Assembly (NCBI GenBank): GCA_018398765.1
Contig: JAHBMJ010000622.1
Span: 20,001-43,810, forward strand
Source: Chromera velia
Taxonomy: Eukaryota > Sar > Chromeraceae
Length of the DNA stretch: 23,810 nucleotides
Direction of reading: 5' to 3'
In this document: positions 10,347 to 21,400 of the stretch, piece after piece
Layout of the letters: every line of letters begins with the position of its first letter
Position numbering within the stretch: the stretch's first letter is position 1
The notes under the pieces: generated by a model
Told to the model about the DNA's origin: nothing
Databases searched by the model: none
Seen by the model: only the letters and a program-made list of their open reading frames with translations
Position numbers and translations under genes: made by a program

Positions 10347-11273
10347 TCACTTGGCCTTGGAAGAGGACGCCCTGACTAGCGCCCTGATCATGCAGACCTC
10401 TGCCGCCAGAATTCCAAGAGGAGTGCCGGTGTAGATGGCGATGAGGGCCTGCCCACTGAGGGTGTGCCGGAGCCCCACAGCCGCCACCAGCATGACGACC
10501 CGAAAGGCCAAGAAGGAGCCCCACATGGCGCCGTAGTAGCGCGCCATCCATCTTTGGTGAGTCTTGATGTCCTTTTGAATGGCGTAGTAGACTCCAATCA
10601 ACAGCGGGGCGATGGTTTGAATGACCATAGCGCACCATCCATACACAGCAAAGTTTGCACCGTAAGAGGGAATGTCTGCAGAGTCGAGGCCGAGCTTCTG
10701 AGCCTGACCGAGCCCAATGAGAGTGCACATAGTCACTGCATATCCGCTCCATCGATGCAGCGTGGGATATGCACGTCGAGTAGGTTGGTGAAATTGAATG
10801 AACGATAAAACGAGTGCAAAGGTAGAGAACCAGATATGCACGTACAGTTGCACGCGAAGAGATTCCGGCCCATGCTTGAATCTCTTATAGAAGTCAACAG
10901 CCCAGTTAGGGTGATACGAGAACCAGTCCAATTCCGAACAGGTGTCTACTCGTCCTTCCACCGAAGCGCAGGGCTGCACGCCATTCAAGTCCTCAGCAGA
11001 CATAGCGCTGAGGCCGAGATTGAGCGGAAAGTCGTAGATTGCGGTGAACCAGGCGATTTGCTTTGGAGCATCACCTACCAACCCGTACTGGAGGTTGACA
11101 ATCATGACGACGATTGTGAGGAAGGCGAATGCACCATAGGGCATCTTTCTTTGGAGAGCGCCCCGACAGAGGAGACCGATGCCTCCCACCAGGGAAAGAT
11201 AGATTCCACCAACAGAAAAAAGTGTAGAGGAGGTCATGACGAGAAAGCACGGAGGAACGGGATGAAGAGACAC
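10347..11273 (-). CDS. DUF2306-type multi-pass membrane protein
   Basis: A single uninterrupted frame of 308 codons ends with TGA at 10347-10349. The start may be Met1 (11273) or Met13 (11237). About seven hydrophobic segments fall near residues 13-37, 46-66, 143-161, 176-192, 206-231, 247-267 and 275-297. A hydrophilic loop (about 83-140) with three Cys (102, 112 and upstream-spaced) separates the second and third. Family hallmarks are a His in the third segment (H146, VHIWFS), TLHRWSG (H173) and KDIKTHQRWMARYYGAMWG (H239). The last matches the D..H..WM.R motif that I associate with the bacterial and fungal DUF2306 family (PF10067). Function is unknown; the spaced His residues could bind haem or metal, which is speculative. 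Lack of introns contrasts with both flanking genes. The 3' end converges on the PB1-UBA gene. Confidence 0.85.
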   Translation of the reverse strand: MSLHPVPPCFLVMTSSTLFSVGGIYLSLVGGIGLLCRGALQRKMPYGAFAFLTIVVMIVNLQYGLVGDAPKQIAWFTAIYDFPLNLGLSAMSAEDLNGVQPCASVEGRVDTCSELDWFSYHPNWAVDFYKRFKHGPESLRVQLYVHIWFSTFALVLSFIQFHQPTRRAYPTLHRWSGYAVTMCTLIGLGQAQKLGLDSADIPSYGANFAVYGWCAMVIQTIAPLLIGVYYAIQKDIKTHQRWMARYYGAMWGSFLAFRVVMLVAAVGLRHTLSGQALIAIYTGTPLGILAAEVCMIRALVRASSSKAK

Positions 11274-11639
11274 GATAATGCGTTGTGGAAGCCCTGTGGC
11301 AGTGTAACGATGTGTCGCGCTGCTTCACTCAGTCCTGCATCTGCAAGGAAACATCCTTTGCGTGGGAAAATTTGGGCATCGATGTCACATTTGGCTGCGC
11401 ATGCCACCCCTTTGTCCTGACTGAAGCGTTCATCATTGATTTGAAAGGAACCCGAGTTCCTCAGTGGGATGCAAAAGTCTTTTTCCCAGCAGCCATCAAT
11501 TGACCCACAATCCCTGAGAAGCTGTCCCGCACACTCTTCACTCCAGGACACTTCAATATCATTTCGTTGTATGATGAAGTTGAATGAACTTGTATATATC
11601 TGCTCTCTTGACTGTTGTTTTGCATGAAGGTCAGAAGTT

Positions 11640-11790
11640 CGCAAACTGCATGCATGCATCCTAGCTGCATGCATGCATGCATGGGCCGATTCTTGGCAGC
11701 GTGCACGGCGCTGCTTGCACGCGCGCGCGGCGCGGGCCCGCGCGCGCCCCGCGATCGAGGCCGGGCCGCCGCGCGCCTTTCGCAAGATGC
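11640..11790. promoter_or_regulatory. TGCATGCA arrays next to a CGCG-rich island
   Basis: Two TGCATGCATGCA arrays (about 11647-11660 and 11666-11682) are followed by a GC-rich, self-complementary patch of GCGCGCGC, GGGCCC and CGCG at about 11716-11776. The cluster lies about 370-500 bases upstream of the DUF2306 start and has the same ingredients as the cluster before the PB1-UBA gene. A regulatory role is inferred from recurrence and position. Confidence 0.45.
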
Positions 11791-11879
11791 ATGATATCGA
11801 GCGGATCGACAAAATGTGCCGTAGCCCCCGGCCATGGTATCTGTTAAGGCCCTTATAGCCGCACCTATGGAAAAAAAAA

Positions 11880-12455
11880 AGTCGAATTACCAATAAATCG
11901 GGTTACATTTGCCTTTCGGGACCCGCGCTTTCCGGCAACCGGCAATTGTACAGCGCATGGCGAACATGCACCTTTTGTCTCCAACCTTGATGTATCAGTA
12001 CATATATACAAAAACACACATGGAGAGGAATTGTACGTAAATTCGATCATCTGTGTAGTTTTTGAGGAAGGCGGTAAAGCACACCGTCTAAGTGAAGCTG
12101 TTCTGAATTGCTTGGTTGTTTGACTATGCTACCAAGCTCAGTGGCAAGTTAAGACATACCGCCTTACAGAGTTAGGAGTAAGCCGCACCACGACTGAGTG
12201 CGCTTCACAAAGAGGAAAAACGGTTAATTTGATTTGCAGAAATCTCTTTTTGCCCGTCTTCTTTCTCTCTACTTGGCCCCTCTTATCGTTCTTCAGCACC
12301 TAGTTTCTCAACTTCCTTCTACCTCCACTTGAGGATTTGGGACGCAAAATACTGTCTATATATAGTGTGTGTCACTATGGATACTGTAGTATTCGCTTTG
12401 AAATATTATGGAGAGGCTCACCGCATATGGGTCCAGCGCTTGGTGAGTTCAAGAG
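11880..12455. other. Intergenic, nothing else recognised
   Basis: Apart from the nested inverted repeats at 12066-12166, there is no coding frame above about 60 codons, no splice-linked exons and no simple repeat array. The run from 12240 to 12310 is pyrimidine-rich. Confidence 0.5.
12066..12166 (+). ncRNA. Possible structured RNA with nested inverted repeats
   Basis: AAGGCGGTA at 12068-12076 pairs perfectly with TACCGCCTT at 12157-12165. GTCT (12086-12089) can pair with AGAC (12152-12155). Inside, GCTTGGT (12110-12116) pairs perfectly with ACCAAGC (12131-12137) around a 14-base loop. The nesting of three helices in about 100 bases is more than I would expect casually, but no RNA family, promoter box or conservation is visible. 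Confidence 0.2.
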
Positions 12456-12459
12456 GGAG

Positions 12460-13950
12460 AGATATGAGCAGAAGCCGTTTGGGCCTGTAGATAAAGCTAG
12501 GTAAGCAAGTGTGTGAACAGAAGCTGTTTGGGCGTGTGGGTGAATGTTTGGGCGTGTGTGGGCTAGCGTGTGAGTACACGGGCATGGAAAGAAAGTGTGT
12601 GCAGTAACAGAATCCGCTTAGGCCTGCAGGTGGATGAATGAAGAGAGACGGAGAGAGTAAGCATGTTTATGAGGATGTATGAGTTTATGAACAGAAGCCG
12701 TTTAGGGGTGCGGGCAAGACAAGGAGAACGAATATGTAAACAGAAGCCGCTTGCATGGGCCCGTAGATGGATGAAGAGAAATCAATTGTGTGTCATTGAA
12801 GAAAAGTCGCTTGGGCCGCTGGTTAGGCCTATGGATGAATGAAGAGAGATCAACTGTGTGAACAGAAACATACAGAAGCCGCTTGGGCCTGTGGATGTCA
12901 TTGAGTGAAGAGAGTCTCAGATAGGGAGAACGAGTGTGTGAACAGAAGCCATTTGGGCATATGGGTGAATGAAAGGAGAATGAAGGGAGAAAAGGAGATA
13001 CAAGGAGAGCGAGTATGTGAACAGAAGCCGTTTGGGCGTGTGGGTGAATGAAGGGAGAAAAGGAGATACAAGGAGAGCGAGTGTGTGAACAGAAGCTATT
13101 TGGGCGTGTGGATAAATGAAGGGAGAATGAAGGGAGAAAAGGAGATACAAGGAGAGCGAGTATGTGAACAGAAACCGCTTGCCAATGGGCATGTGGGTGA
13201 AGAAAGAGAGACAAAGAGAACGAGTATGTGAACAGAAGCTAGGAACAGGAGCCGTTTGGGTCCATGGATGAATGAAGAAGGATCAATTGTGTGTCATTGA
13301 ACAAAAGCTGCACGAGCCTATGGCTAGGTCTATGGATATAATAAATGAAGAGATATCAAGTGCGTGAACAGAAGCCGCTTGGGCCTGTTGATGAATTAAG
13401 AGAGACAGGGAGAGCGAGTGTGTGAACAGAAGCCGTTTGGGCGTTTGGGTGAATGAAGAGAGATAAAGAGATACAAGATGAGCGAGTGTGTGAACAGAAG
13501 CTGCTTGGGCCTCATGCAGTGAATCAATGAAGAATAATGAAGATTGAGAGACATGGAGAGCGAGTGTGTAAATAGAAGCCGTTTTGGATGTCACAACAGT
13601 GTAGGTGAATGAACACCGACAGGGAAAGCAAGTGTATGAAGCGGTGTGAGCAGGCTAGGTGAAGAGGAGCCGTTTAGGCGTGTGGGTGAATGAAGAGGGA
13701 CAAGGACTCGCACAAGCATGTCAAGTTGTCAACAGAAGATGTTTGCATAGGTGTGTGGGTACCTGAATAAATAGAAACAGCCTGTCACTAAAAGAGAATG
13801 AGATTGAGTGTGTAAACAGAACTTCAAGCTGCTAGGGCCTGAAATAGAAATAAACGAAGAGAGATAGAGAGAGCAAGTGTATGAACAAAAGCCGTTCAGG
13901 TATGTGGATGTGAGAGTGTTAATAGAAGCCGTCAACTTTGGGCATGTGGG
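12460..13950 (+). repeat. Degenerate minisatellite, core GAACAGAAGCCGYTTGGGC
   Basis: About 22 copies of a core close to GTGAACAGAAGCCGTTTGGGC recur at spacings of roughly 60-80 bases, starting near 12466, 12515, 12605, 12690, 12868, 12938, 13018, 13088, 13166, 13366, 13425 and 13493 among others. The spacer between cores is also conserved: GTGTGGGTGAATGAAG, then GAGA(T/C)A, then GGAGAGCGAGTGTGT. Several cores are diverged or carry short insertions. Array units are not a constant multiple of three, so the long minus-strand frames across it (12702-13214 and others) are by-products. Confidence 0.85.
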
Positions 13951-13974
13951 TGAGTGATCGAAGAGAGACAGGGA

Positions 13975-14105
13975 AAATGAGGGATTAAGTGAGTGAGTAA
14001 GTAAGACAGTGAGTGAGTGAATGAGTGAGGAAAGCAAGAATGACTCAGTGAGTCAGTGACTAAGTGTGTTGGTGAGTGAGTAAGTGAGCACAGTCAACTA
14101 CAGCA
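13975..14105 (+). repeat. (GTGA)n/(GTAA)n degenerate array
   Basis: Imperfect GTGAGTGAGTAAGTAAG units directly follow the minisatellite and grade into the AT-rich island. Confidence 0.7.
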
Positions 14106-14745
14106 ATTAATACAGCAAGCGTAGCAAGCGTGTAGTTTTTTTTTGTCTTGTATAACATTGTGTTCAAATATTTTATAGATTAGCTCACAGTCTTAGTCAC
14201 AGATGATTTAAAAGAGCAAGTTGATAATAGAAGGCGTATATAATGTTTGGCTAGTACTAGAATGATCTATAAATAAAAGTAAATGAATGAAAGATTACAG
14301 CATGTGTGTCTGTATGTAAAAGATAGTAAAAGACCTATATATTGACTCCGTAAATAAAAAATAAAAATGTAAGTAGATTTAGTAAGCGGGGAGCTGCATT
14401 GTGATTTTTACTAGGATTTTTATTTTATATTTTTTTTAATTTTTTTATGTAAGAAAAAATAATTTGTTAAAGATTTATATATCAGTAATGTGTTGGTGCG
14501 GTTACAATTTCATTTTCTCTTTCACACTTATTCATGACTACTAGTACCATGTGTTAGCGAAGTCTTTGTACGACATTAATTTTTTTATTAGCAAATGTTT
14601 ATAAATATTAGCAAATGTATCTAATAGCAGAGCTTTTCTTATTTCTTCTTCTCAATTTGATTTTTAGTGTTGCTTTATATACATGTCGCTCAACACAGTT
14701 TTTAATTAACTAGTTTTATCACTTAACTAATCTCCTCACGCCCAG
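14106..14745. other. AT-rich island 2
   Basis: Strongly A/T-rich sequence with poly-T runs (about 14427-14447) and no gene. Composition returns to normal at about 14745, upstream of the primase gene. No terminal repeats or coding remnants are recognisable by eye. Confidence 0.6.
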
Positions 14746-15165
14746 TCGCCCTCCTCCTGCGGAGCCTCTCAATCGCTTTGAAGCCCGTCCAGCCATCTCC
14801 GGCCCTCTGCGGCATTTACACATACCGCGGCTACGCCTTTGCACGGCCAACAACCTGCTGCATGTACCACGATCATGAACGCACCTCTCACCCTATTTAT
14901 CCCTATCTCACCCCTGGGGGCCACGGGATGTCCCGTAGGGACATTACAATCAAAAGTATATCGAAAAGTCGAGGATTTTGATGGATGAAGATCTTTTCTC
15001 TTACTTTTTTCTTTCACAACATTCAAAATTTCTGCACAGCTCTCTCTGTGTTTCTCATAATTCAACAGACCGAAAGAGGCCCACTGCACCACGAATCCTG
15101 AAACAGCCTGGAGGAAAAGTCAGAGGAGGACTGCAGAGACAGAGTCTTTTTGTGCTCCCACCAGG

Positions 15166-15929
15166 ATGGAGGTGGAGACGGGCAACGCACAGAAAAAGCC
15201 GAAGACTGAGGGTGCCCCCCCTCAACAGAAGGGAAAGGAATTCACCCTGGAACTCCTCAAAGTCTTCTACAGTCAGTCGGCGTGCGTCTGGGTGCATGCG
15301 TGCGTGAGTAATGTTGTGAGTCGGACCTGGAGTTTATGCTCCTCTCTCTTCTTCGTCTGCGTTTCTCCAGTCAGGCAAGTCAGCCGCGGCGAGCTTAGGC
15401 AAAGCCGCGATTTGCCTGTAGCGAAAGAGTGATTCGATGGCTTGGCTGATAACCCCACTTGTCTGTGTGCCTCCAGACTGGAGCTACTGACAGCCTTTTT
15501 GCCCGCGTCTCAACCACCGGTCTCCTGATCCATTCCACTTCCTCCATCTTTTTTTCCTCTCGCTGCTTGCTACCTGAACCATCAGCACTCTTCATGGCTC
15601 ATGCTGACGTCTCGTTACTGACTCATCCTGCTCCCGAGTTTTGTGGTGCCGTCATCCCGTCCGATCTCCGGCCTCTCCCGCGCACTCTCTTTTTTTCCAT
15701 ATCCTCTTTCTCCCGTCCTGCCCTTGATCCGCATTCCCTGCTGCCCTTCTGCTGCAGCCAAACTGTTCCCCTATGACCTCATGTACAAGTGGCTCGACTA
15801 CGCGCATGGTCAGACACACTCACACATTTACACACAGAGGCATACATGCAAACCGAAGGCAGGGAGACTTTCTTTGAGGAAAATGGAAAAGGAGAAGGAA
15901 AGTCCCATCGATTTCTCTCTCTCTCTCTC

Positions 15930-15977
<48 letters not shown>

Positions 15978-15986
15978 TCTCTCTCC

Positions 15987-16039
<53 letters not shown>

Positions 16040-18430
16040 CCTGTCTGTCTGTCTGTCTGAGTTGTCGTGATGTTCTTTTGTCTTTGTTGCTTTCTTTCTT
16101 TTTGTCTATTGTGTTCATAGTCTGTCTGTCTGTCTGTAGGAGAAAAAGGGAAAGAAAAGACGATATAGTCTGTCTGTAGAAAGGAAGCGGTTCGGAAAGT
16201 AAAGTGAAGAAAAGACCATATAGTCTGTCTGTCTGTCTGTCAGTCATGTACATGAAGAAAAGAAGGGAGAAGAAGAAACATATAGTCTTTCTGTCTGTCT
16301 GTGCGTTTTTTTTTTCATTTTCCTCTCATCTCTCGTTGCTGCATTGCGCCGTGAAATTCCTTTCTGCCTGCCTGCCTGCTTTCAAAGTGACTGTTGAATG
16401 AACTCCATGTGAGTGAGTGAGTGAGTGAGTGAGTGCAGCCCCCCTGACGGTCAAGAAGGAGCCAGGAACAGACTCGACTGGAGACGTCATCATGGGTGAT
16501 GGTCAGCTTCCCTCCCTCTTCGTTCCCCCCCCCCCCTCTGTCTGTCTGTCTGTCTGTCGTGTGGTCGGTGTATGAGAGACAGGGCATGGGCGGTCTATCT
16601 GTTTCTTATCCTCGTGGCAGCTTCCGAGCCTCTGCGTTCATGCCGGCTGACAACTGCGGCCGGAAGGTTCTTCCCCCAAAGCTTCGTGAGGCTATCTGGC
16701 TCCGAATGATCAATGAGCGCTCTCCCGATCCTCTCATGTCCTCTCCTGTACGCAGCTGATGACGAGAACGCGAATCGCGTCTCCAACAGAGGCAGCCAGA
16801 GAAACCGCGGGGTTGACAAGGAGGATGACTTTAGAGGAGGGCCCCAACTGATCCAGAAAGGAGGGGGGGCAATGTCGGGGGGGGGGCGTGCCCCTCGGAC
16901 GTTCTTTGCCCGTCGTGAGTTTTCTCTCACGATCCGGATCATGGAGGAGAAGGGAGAAGGGGAGGCCTACTGCCGGTTCCGTTGCTACCGAGACGCGCAT
17001 GCCTGGCGAGACGAATTGATCCGACAGGTCCCCATCAAGATTGACATCGGGGCTGTGTACAACGTGCCCGTCAGCGAGAAGGATGCACTTGCAGGCAGAT
17101 TCCGTCCAGTGGAGAAGGTCAGAGAGAGAGAGACTGAGAAGCCGTGAATTGTTCCACTGTGAGAGAGAGAAGAGAGTCAAGCGGAGAAGGATCACAAGGA
17201 AAAGGAATGAAGAAAACGAAGTGCATCGAAACTGTCTCTGGACTCTCCGTGTGTGGACTAAGGCACTGCTGTCAAATGGTGACTTTGCCAAATAGAAAAC
17301 AGCCAGACAGACAGAAAGAGGCAGGGAAAGAAAAAGATGCTCCGCGTCTTTCCTCCCGTGTCCGTATGTATGTGCGTAGGCGGAAGAAAAGATCGTAAGC
17401 TTGGATATCGATTACTCCAGTGCAGGTTTTGTACGCATACTATGAGTGCACATTGTACAAAGTATGACCATACCACACACACTCTGTGTGTGTCTGTGCA
17501 TTCTTGAACTTCTGTACAGGAGATGATCTTCGATATCGATATGACGGACTACGACGACATCCGCACCTGCTGCTCCGAAGCGAACATCTGCCACAAGTGC
17601 TGGCTGTTCATGACGGTGGCCGTGAAGGTCCTCAACTCTTTCCTCAGAGGTCAGTCCGGAGAGGGGGGGAGAGGTCAGATAGAAAATGCAGAGAGATGGA
17701 ATATGCGGGTGTCGCGCAGCGAGAGAGGCGGTCAGTGAGAGATACAGGCGCGGACCGGCATACGTTCGCCCTCGATTGAAAAGGACGGCCCTTCAATTCC
17801 CTTCGTGAATTTCTCCTGAGCCGGTGATGGCCTTTTGGTTTTCTCCTCTGCTCTTTGTCTCACTGTTTGATGCACACTTCCCAATTCCGGCTTTGAGTGA
17901 CAGTTTCTTTCACTGTGTGTTTGTCGCTCTTCCTCCTCCTTATTCTCCTTCTGTGTTGTGTGTATGCATGCAGAGGATTTCGGATTCCAGAACCTGATGT
18001 TCATCTACTCAGGGCGGCGTGGTATCCATTGCTGGGTCTGTCAGTGGGTCTCTCTATCTGTCTATCTTTCTCTTCCTTCGTTGTACCTTCTCTCGCGACT
18101 GTGGCTCGGTCTCTTGTTCTTTGTTTCCACTTCATTGTTGCTCATCTCTTCGTCTTTGTGTTCCTCCATGCGGTACGGCTCCGTCTCCGCCTTTTCCTCA
18201 ACCTCTCTCGTTTCTTGCCCCAGTCGTTTGAGGCCTTGTGTTCCTTCCAGCCTTTTCCGCCGACCACTCCTTCTCACACTTGAAGAAATAACTTGGAATG
18301 AAATGGAATGAACTGCAGATCTCGGATCCTAGGGCAAGGCACATGGCAAACGAGTCACGGAATCAGGTCGCAGACTACCTCAACGTTCTCTCTGTCAGCC
18401 CTGCCTCTCTCTCTCTCTCTTTGTGTGTGT

Positions 18431-18461
<31 letters not shown>

Positions 18462-21400
18462 GGGGGCGACGGATGACGTGATTCGGCAACGCAAGATTCC
18501 AATTTCACAAAAGCGAGCTTGCTTGATTTTTGTCTGACACGGATTGTTTGTATGCAAAGTGGACCCTTTTCGACAGAAGAAAGTCCGTACACAATTAAGG
18601 TTTTTTTCTTCTTGGTAACCCATATTCTGCCGTCCAAACCCGAAAGTTTCTCCACTCACATTCACTCGGTGCTCCGCAGCTTGTCTTCTTCGCTCTGTTC
18701 ACCTTCTTTCCCTTCTCCCCTTCCCTGCCTTCTGTTCTATTCTGTGTTTACAGGGAGGTGACAACAACGCAAAGAGGGTCGAGCTCTCTTCACACAGAGT
18801 CCATCCAGTACTCAGGTGAGGCACGCTTTTTTGAGGACACGGAGGCTGTGAGAAGCTTTTTTTTTCCTGCCGTCTTTTGCGTTGTTCAACCTTCCCTTCA
18901 ATGCCCTCCAGTTTGTCTCTGCTCTTCTCCCCGCAAGAGAAAAGCTTCTTCACATCGTATGGATTGTTCTACTCGAAAGCTGACTGTCTGCTTCTTTCCA
19001 TCTTCTATCTTTTCTCGCCGTGAATCTTGTTCTTGCGCACGCATCCTTGTGAAACATCAACCGACAAACAAAAGGTCCTTCCTCTTTCCGTGTCTTGGCA
19101 CCATCCATTGTTTTTCTTCCTTCTCCTTTCCACGTACGTATGCAGACGCGCGTTCGACCTGCTCCGGAACCCCTCTTCTTCCACTTCTGCCTCTAGCGCC
19201 GACTCCTCCTCTTCCTCTGCTGAGGGTGACGGTCTGAGGACCAGCCTGTGGGGGCGTCTCCTTCATGAGCAGGACTTCTTCGGGATGGGCTCGGACAGCG
19301 ACAGAAGAGGGAACCCAGAGTTGGAGGAGAAGAAACAGAAGAACAGAGACGCGATGATCAACTATCTGCCTGCAGGTCTCTAGAGACACTCATTCAGTGA
19401 GATGAGAAAGATAGTATGGGTCTATCCAGGCTTTGGCTTTTCCCCCCCTTGTTGTGCGTTTTGGTTCAGCTGTATGCTCATACGGTCAACACACCAAAGA
19501 CAAGGAAATACCAAAGGGGAAAAAGGCAAGCAGTGCAGGAAGGAGAAAAACCGACTGTTGGCTTGGGGACCCTTACTCGCTTCCGTAGTGAGTGGGTGTG
19601 AAGTCTAGAAGAGGAATAAGAGGAAAGGTAGAACAGGAGAGTGCAAAAAAATTCCGGGAGGATCAGGTGAGGCAAACTGCCTCTCATGCTCTCAGCCAAA
19701 AAAGAAGCAGTAAGACCTTGTGAAAAGTGAGCGCAATGTGTCCATGCCCTCGTGTGTTCGTCGGTCAAATTTTTTTACATCTATTTGTCAAAAGGAGTCT
19801 TGTTTGCCTGCAGAAATGGAGAAGTACGTGAGTGAGTGGATAGAGGGCCAGAAGAAGAGGAGCGGATTCAACTCTGTGCAGCTCTGGGAGACGGTCAGCA
19901 GCAGGGCTCTTATTCGATTGCAATTGGTGCAACTCCCGTAACGTTGGGATGATTCCTTGAGCTTTCCTCTTCGTCTCATCTTTTGACTTTCTCTGCTGTT
20001 TTCCGCCTTTCTTGCTTCCTTGCTTGCTTCATTCCTCGCTCACTCGCTCACCTCTTGCTCTCTCTCTCGTCTTTTATTCGTCTCCGCGAATTTTCGCTTC
20101 CCCCTTTTTCGCGTCAATTTCTGCATGTTGTTGAGATGACACCTCCCCCCTTCCTCTCATGCAGATGGAGAAGTGGCAGCCCTCAGACAAGAAGCAGAAA
20201 GTGCCCGCAGACAGAGCACTGAAGGAAATCGTCCTCGCGTGGGCGTATCCTCGACTCGATATTAATGTCTCGTCAGGAGCCTGCCTGCCTGCCTGTCTTT
20301 TCTTTCTTTTGGTTCTCCTTTTTTTCTTCTGTTTTGTTTGTTTTCTCTCATTGCTGGTTTGATTCTCTCTCGACTGGATGTGCACGTCTCTTCTGTCCTT
20401 CAATTGCGTTTTTGTGTTCTCTCATGACGGGTTTTGTCTGTCTGTCTTCCTCATCTAGTCTGTCGGTGTGACGGTGTCCTATCTTGTTTCTCTGCGCTAG
20501 ACATTTCCTGCATTCCGCTGACTTCCCTCTCTCTCCCTGTTTGCAGGAAAGGGATGAATCACTTGTTGAAAAGTCCATTCTGCGTGCACCCCAAGACAGG
20601 TTCGTCGGCCCGTCACTGCAGCGACCCCCTTGCCTCTCAGTTGGCCTTCAGAGCTAGAGGAGGAGGAAAAATTCGTCTCTCTGCTACCCTCTCTTTTTTT
20701 TGGTTTTGTGTACGCAATCACTGGGACGAAATGTCGAGCTGCGTTGTAAAAAGTCTTCGGCGACCACTCTGCGGCCTGGGTGTTTCTTCTCCGCTTGCGT
20801 GTCTTCATTTGTACAATTGTTTCTTGTGTTAGCCCCCTGTTCAACACAAAAATCCATTCCTCACTGCAGACAGAGAAGAGCATGATTGAATGTCAAAAAA
20901 AAAAACACCCAGGGTTTCTCTCTCTTCACTGTTGCCCCTCTTTTCCCTTCCTGCCCGCCCCCCTCCCTCCATACAGCCCGAGTTTGCATCCCGATCGACC
21001 CGAAGAAGGCCGAGAGCTTCGACTTCTCCACTGTGCCAACACTCGGTGGGTGGGTGGGTGGGTGGGTGGGTTTGTTTTTCTTTCTCTCTGTTTGTTTTTG
21101 TGGCCCTCTTTCCCTCTCTCTCTCTCTCTCTGAGTAGAGTTGGTTCTGCCAGCCTGTCCCTGTGTGTTCGTGTGTGCGTTACTGCCCGTGTGACCCCTCC
21201 AGTGGACTTCAAAGTCGTCTCTTTTTTCAAAGATATGGTGCCCTTCTCTCGCATTCAATGCTTTTGCTTTTTTTGCTCTTTGCCTCTCTCCCCCCTGTCT
21301 CTGCGTCTGAGCGGGCGTGCAGGACAGCTTGTGCGAGAGCTGGAAGAAAACGGAGGGAAGGCAGAGGAGACGAGTCTTGCCTCCTCCGTGGCTCTCTTGA

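Noticed and set aside
11234-11893. Minus-strand 219-codon frame upstream of the DUF2306 gene
   Set aside because: Out of frame with the DUF2306 protein, crosses the TGCATGCA/CGCG cluster and shows no domain; probably 5' flank.
12702-13214. Minus-strand 170-codon frame with repeating His/Leu/Ser-rich units
   Set aside because: It is the translation of the minisatellite; unit lengths are not multiples of three, frames switch between copies and no domain is visible.
12460-13950. CRISPR-like array of repeated cores with spacers
   Set aside because: Cores are degenerate, spacers are related to each other, and the genome is eukaryotic.
15828-16253. Minus-strand 141-codon frame in primase intron 2
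   Set aside because: Translation of CT/GT and CTGT repeats.
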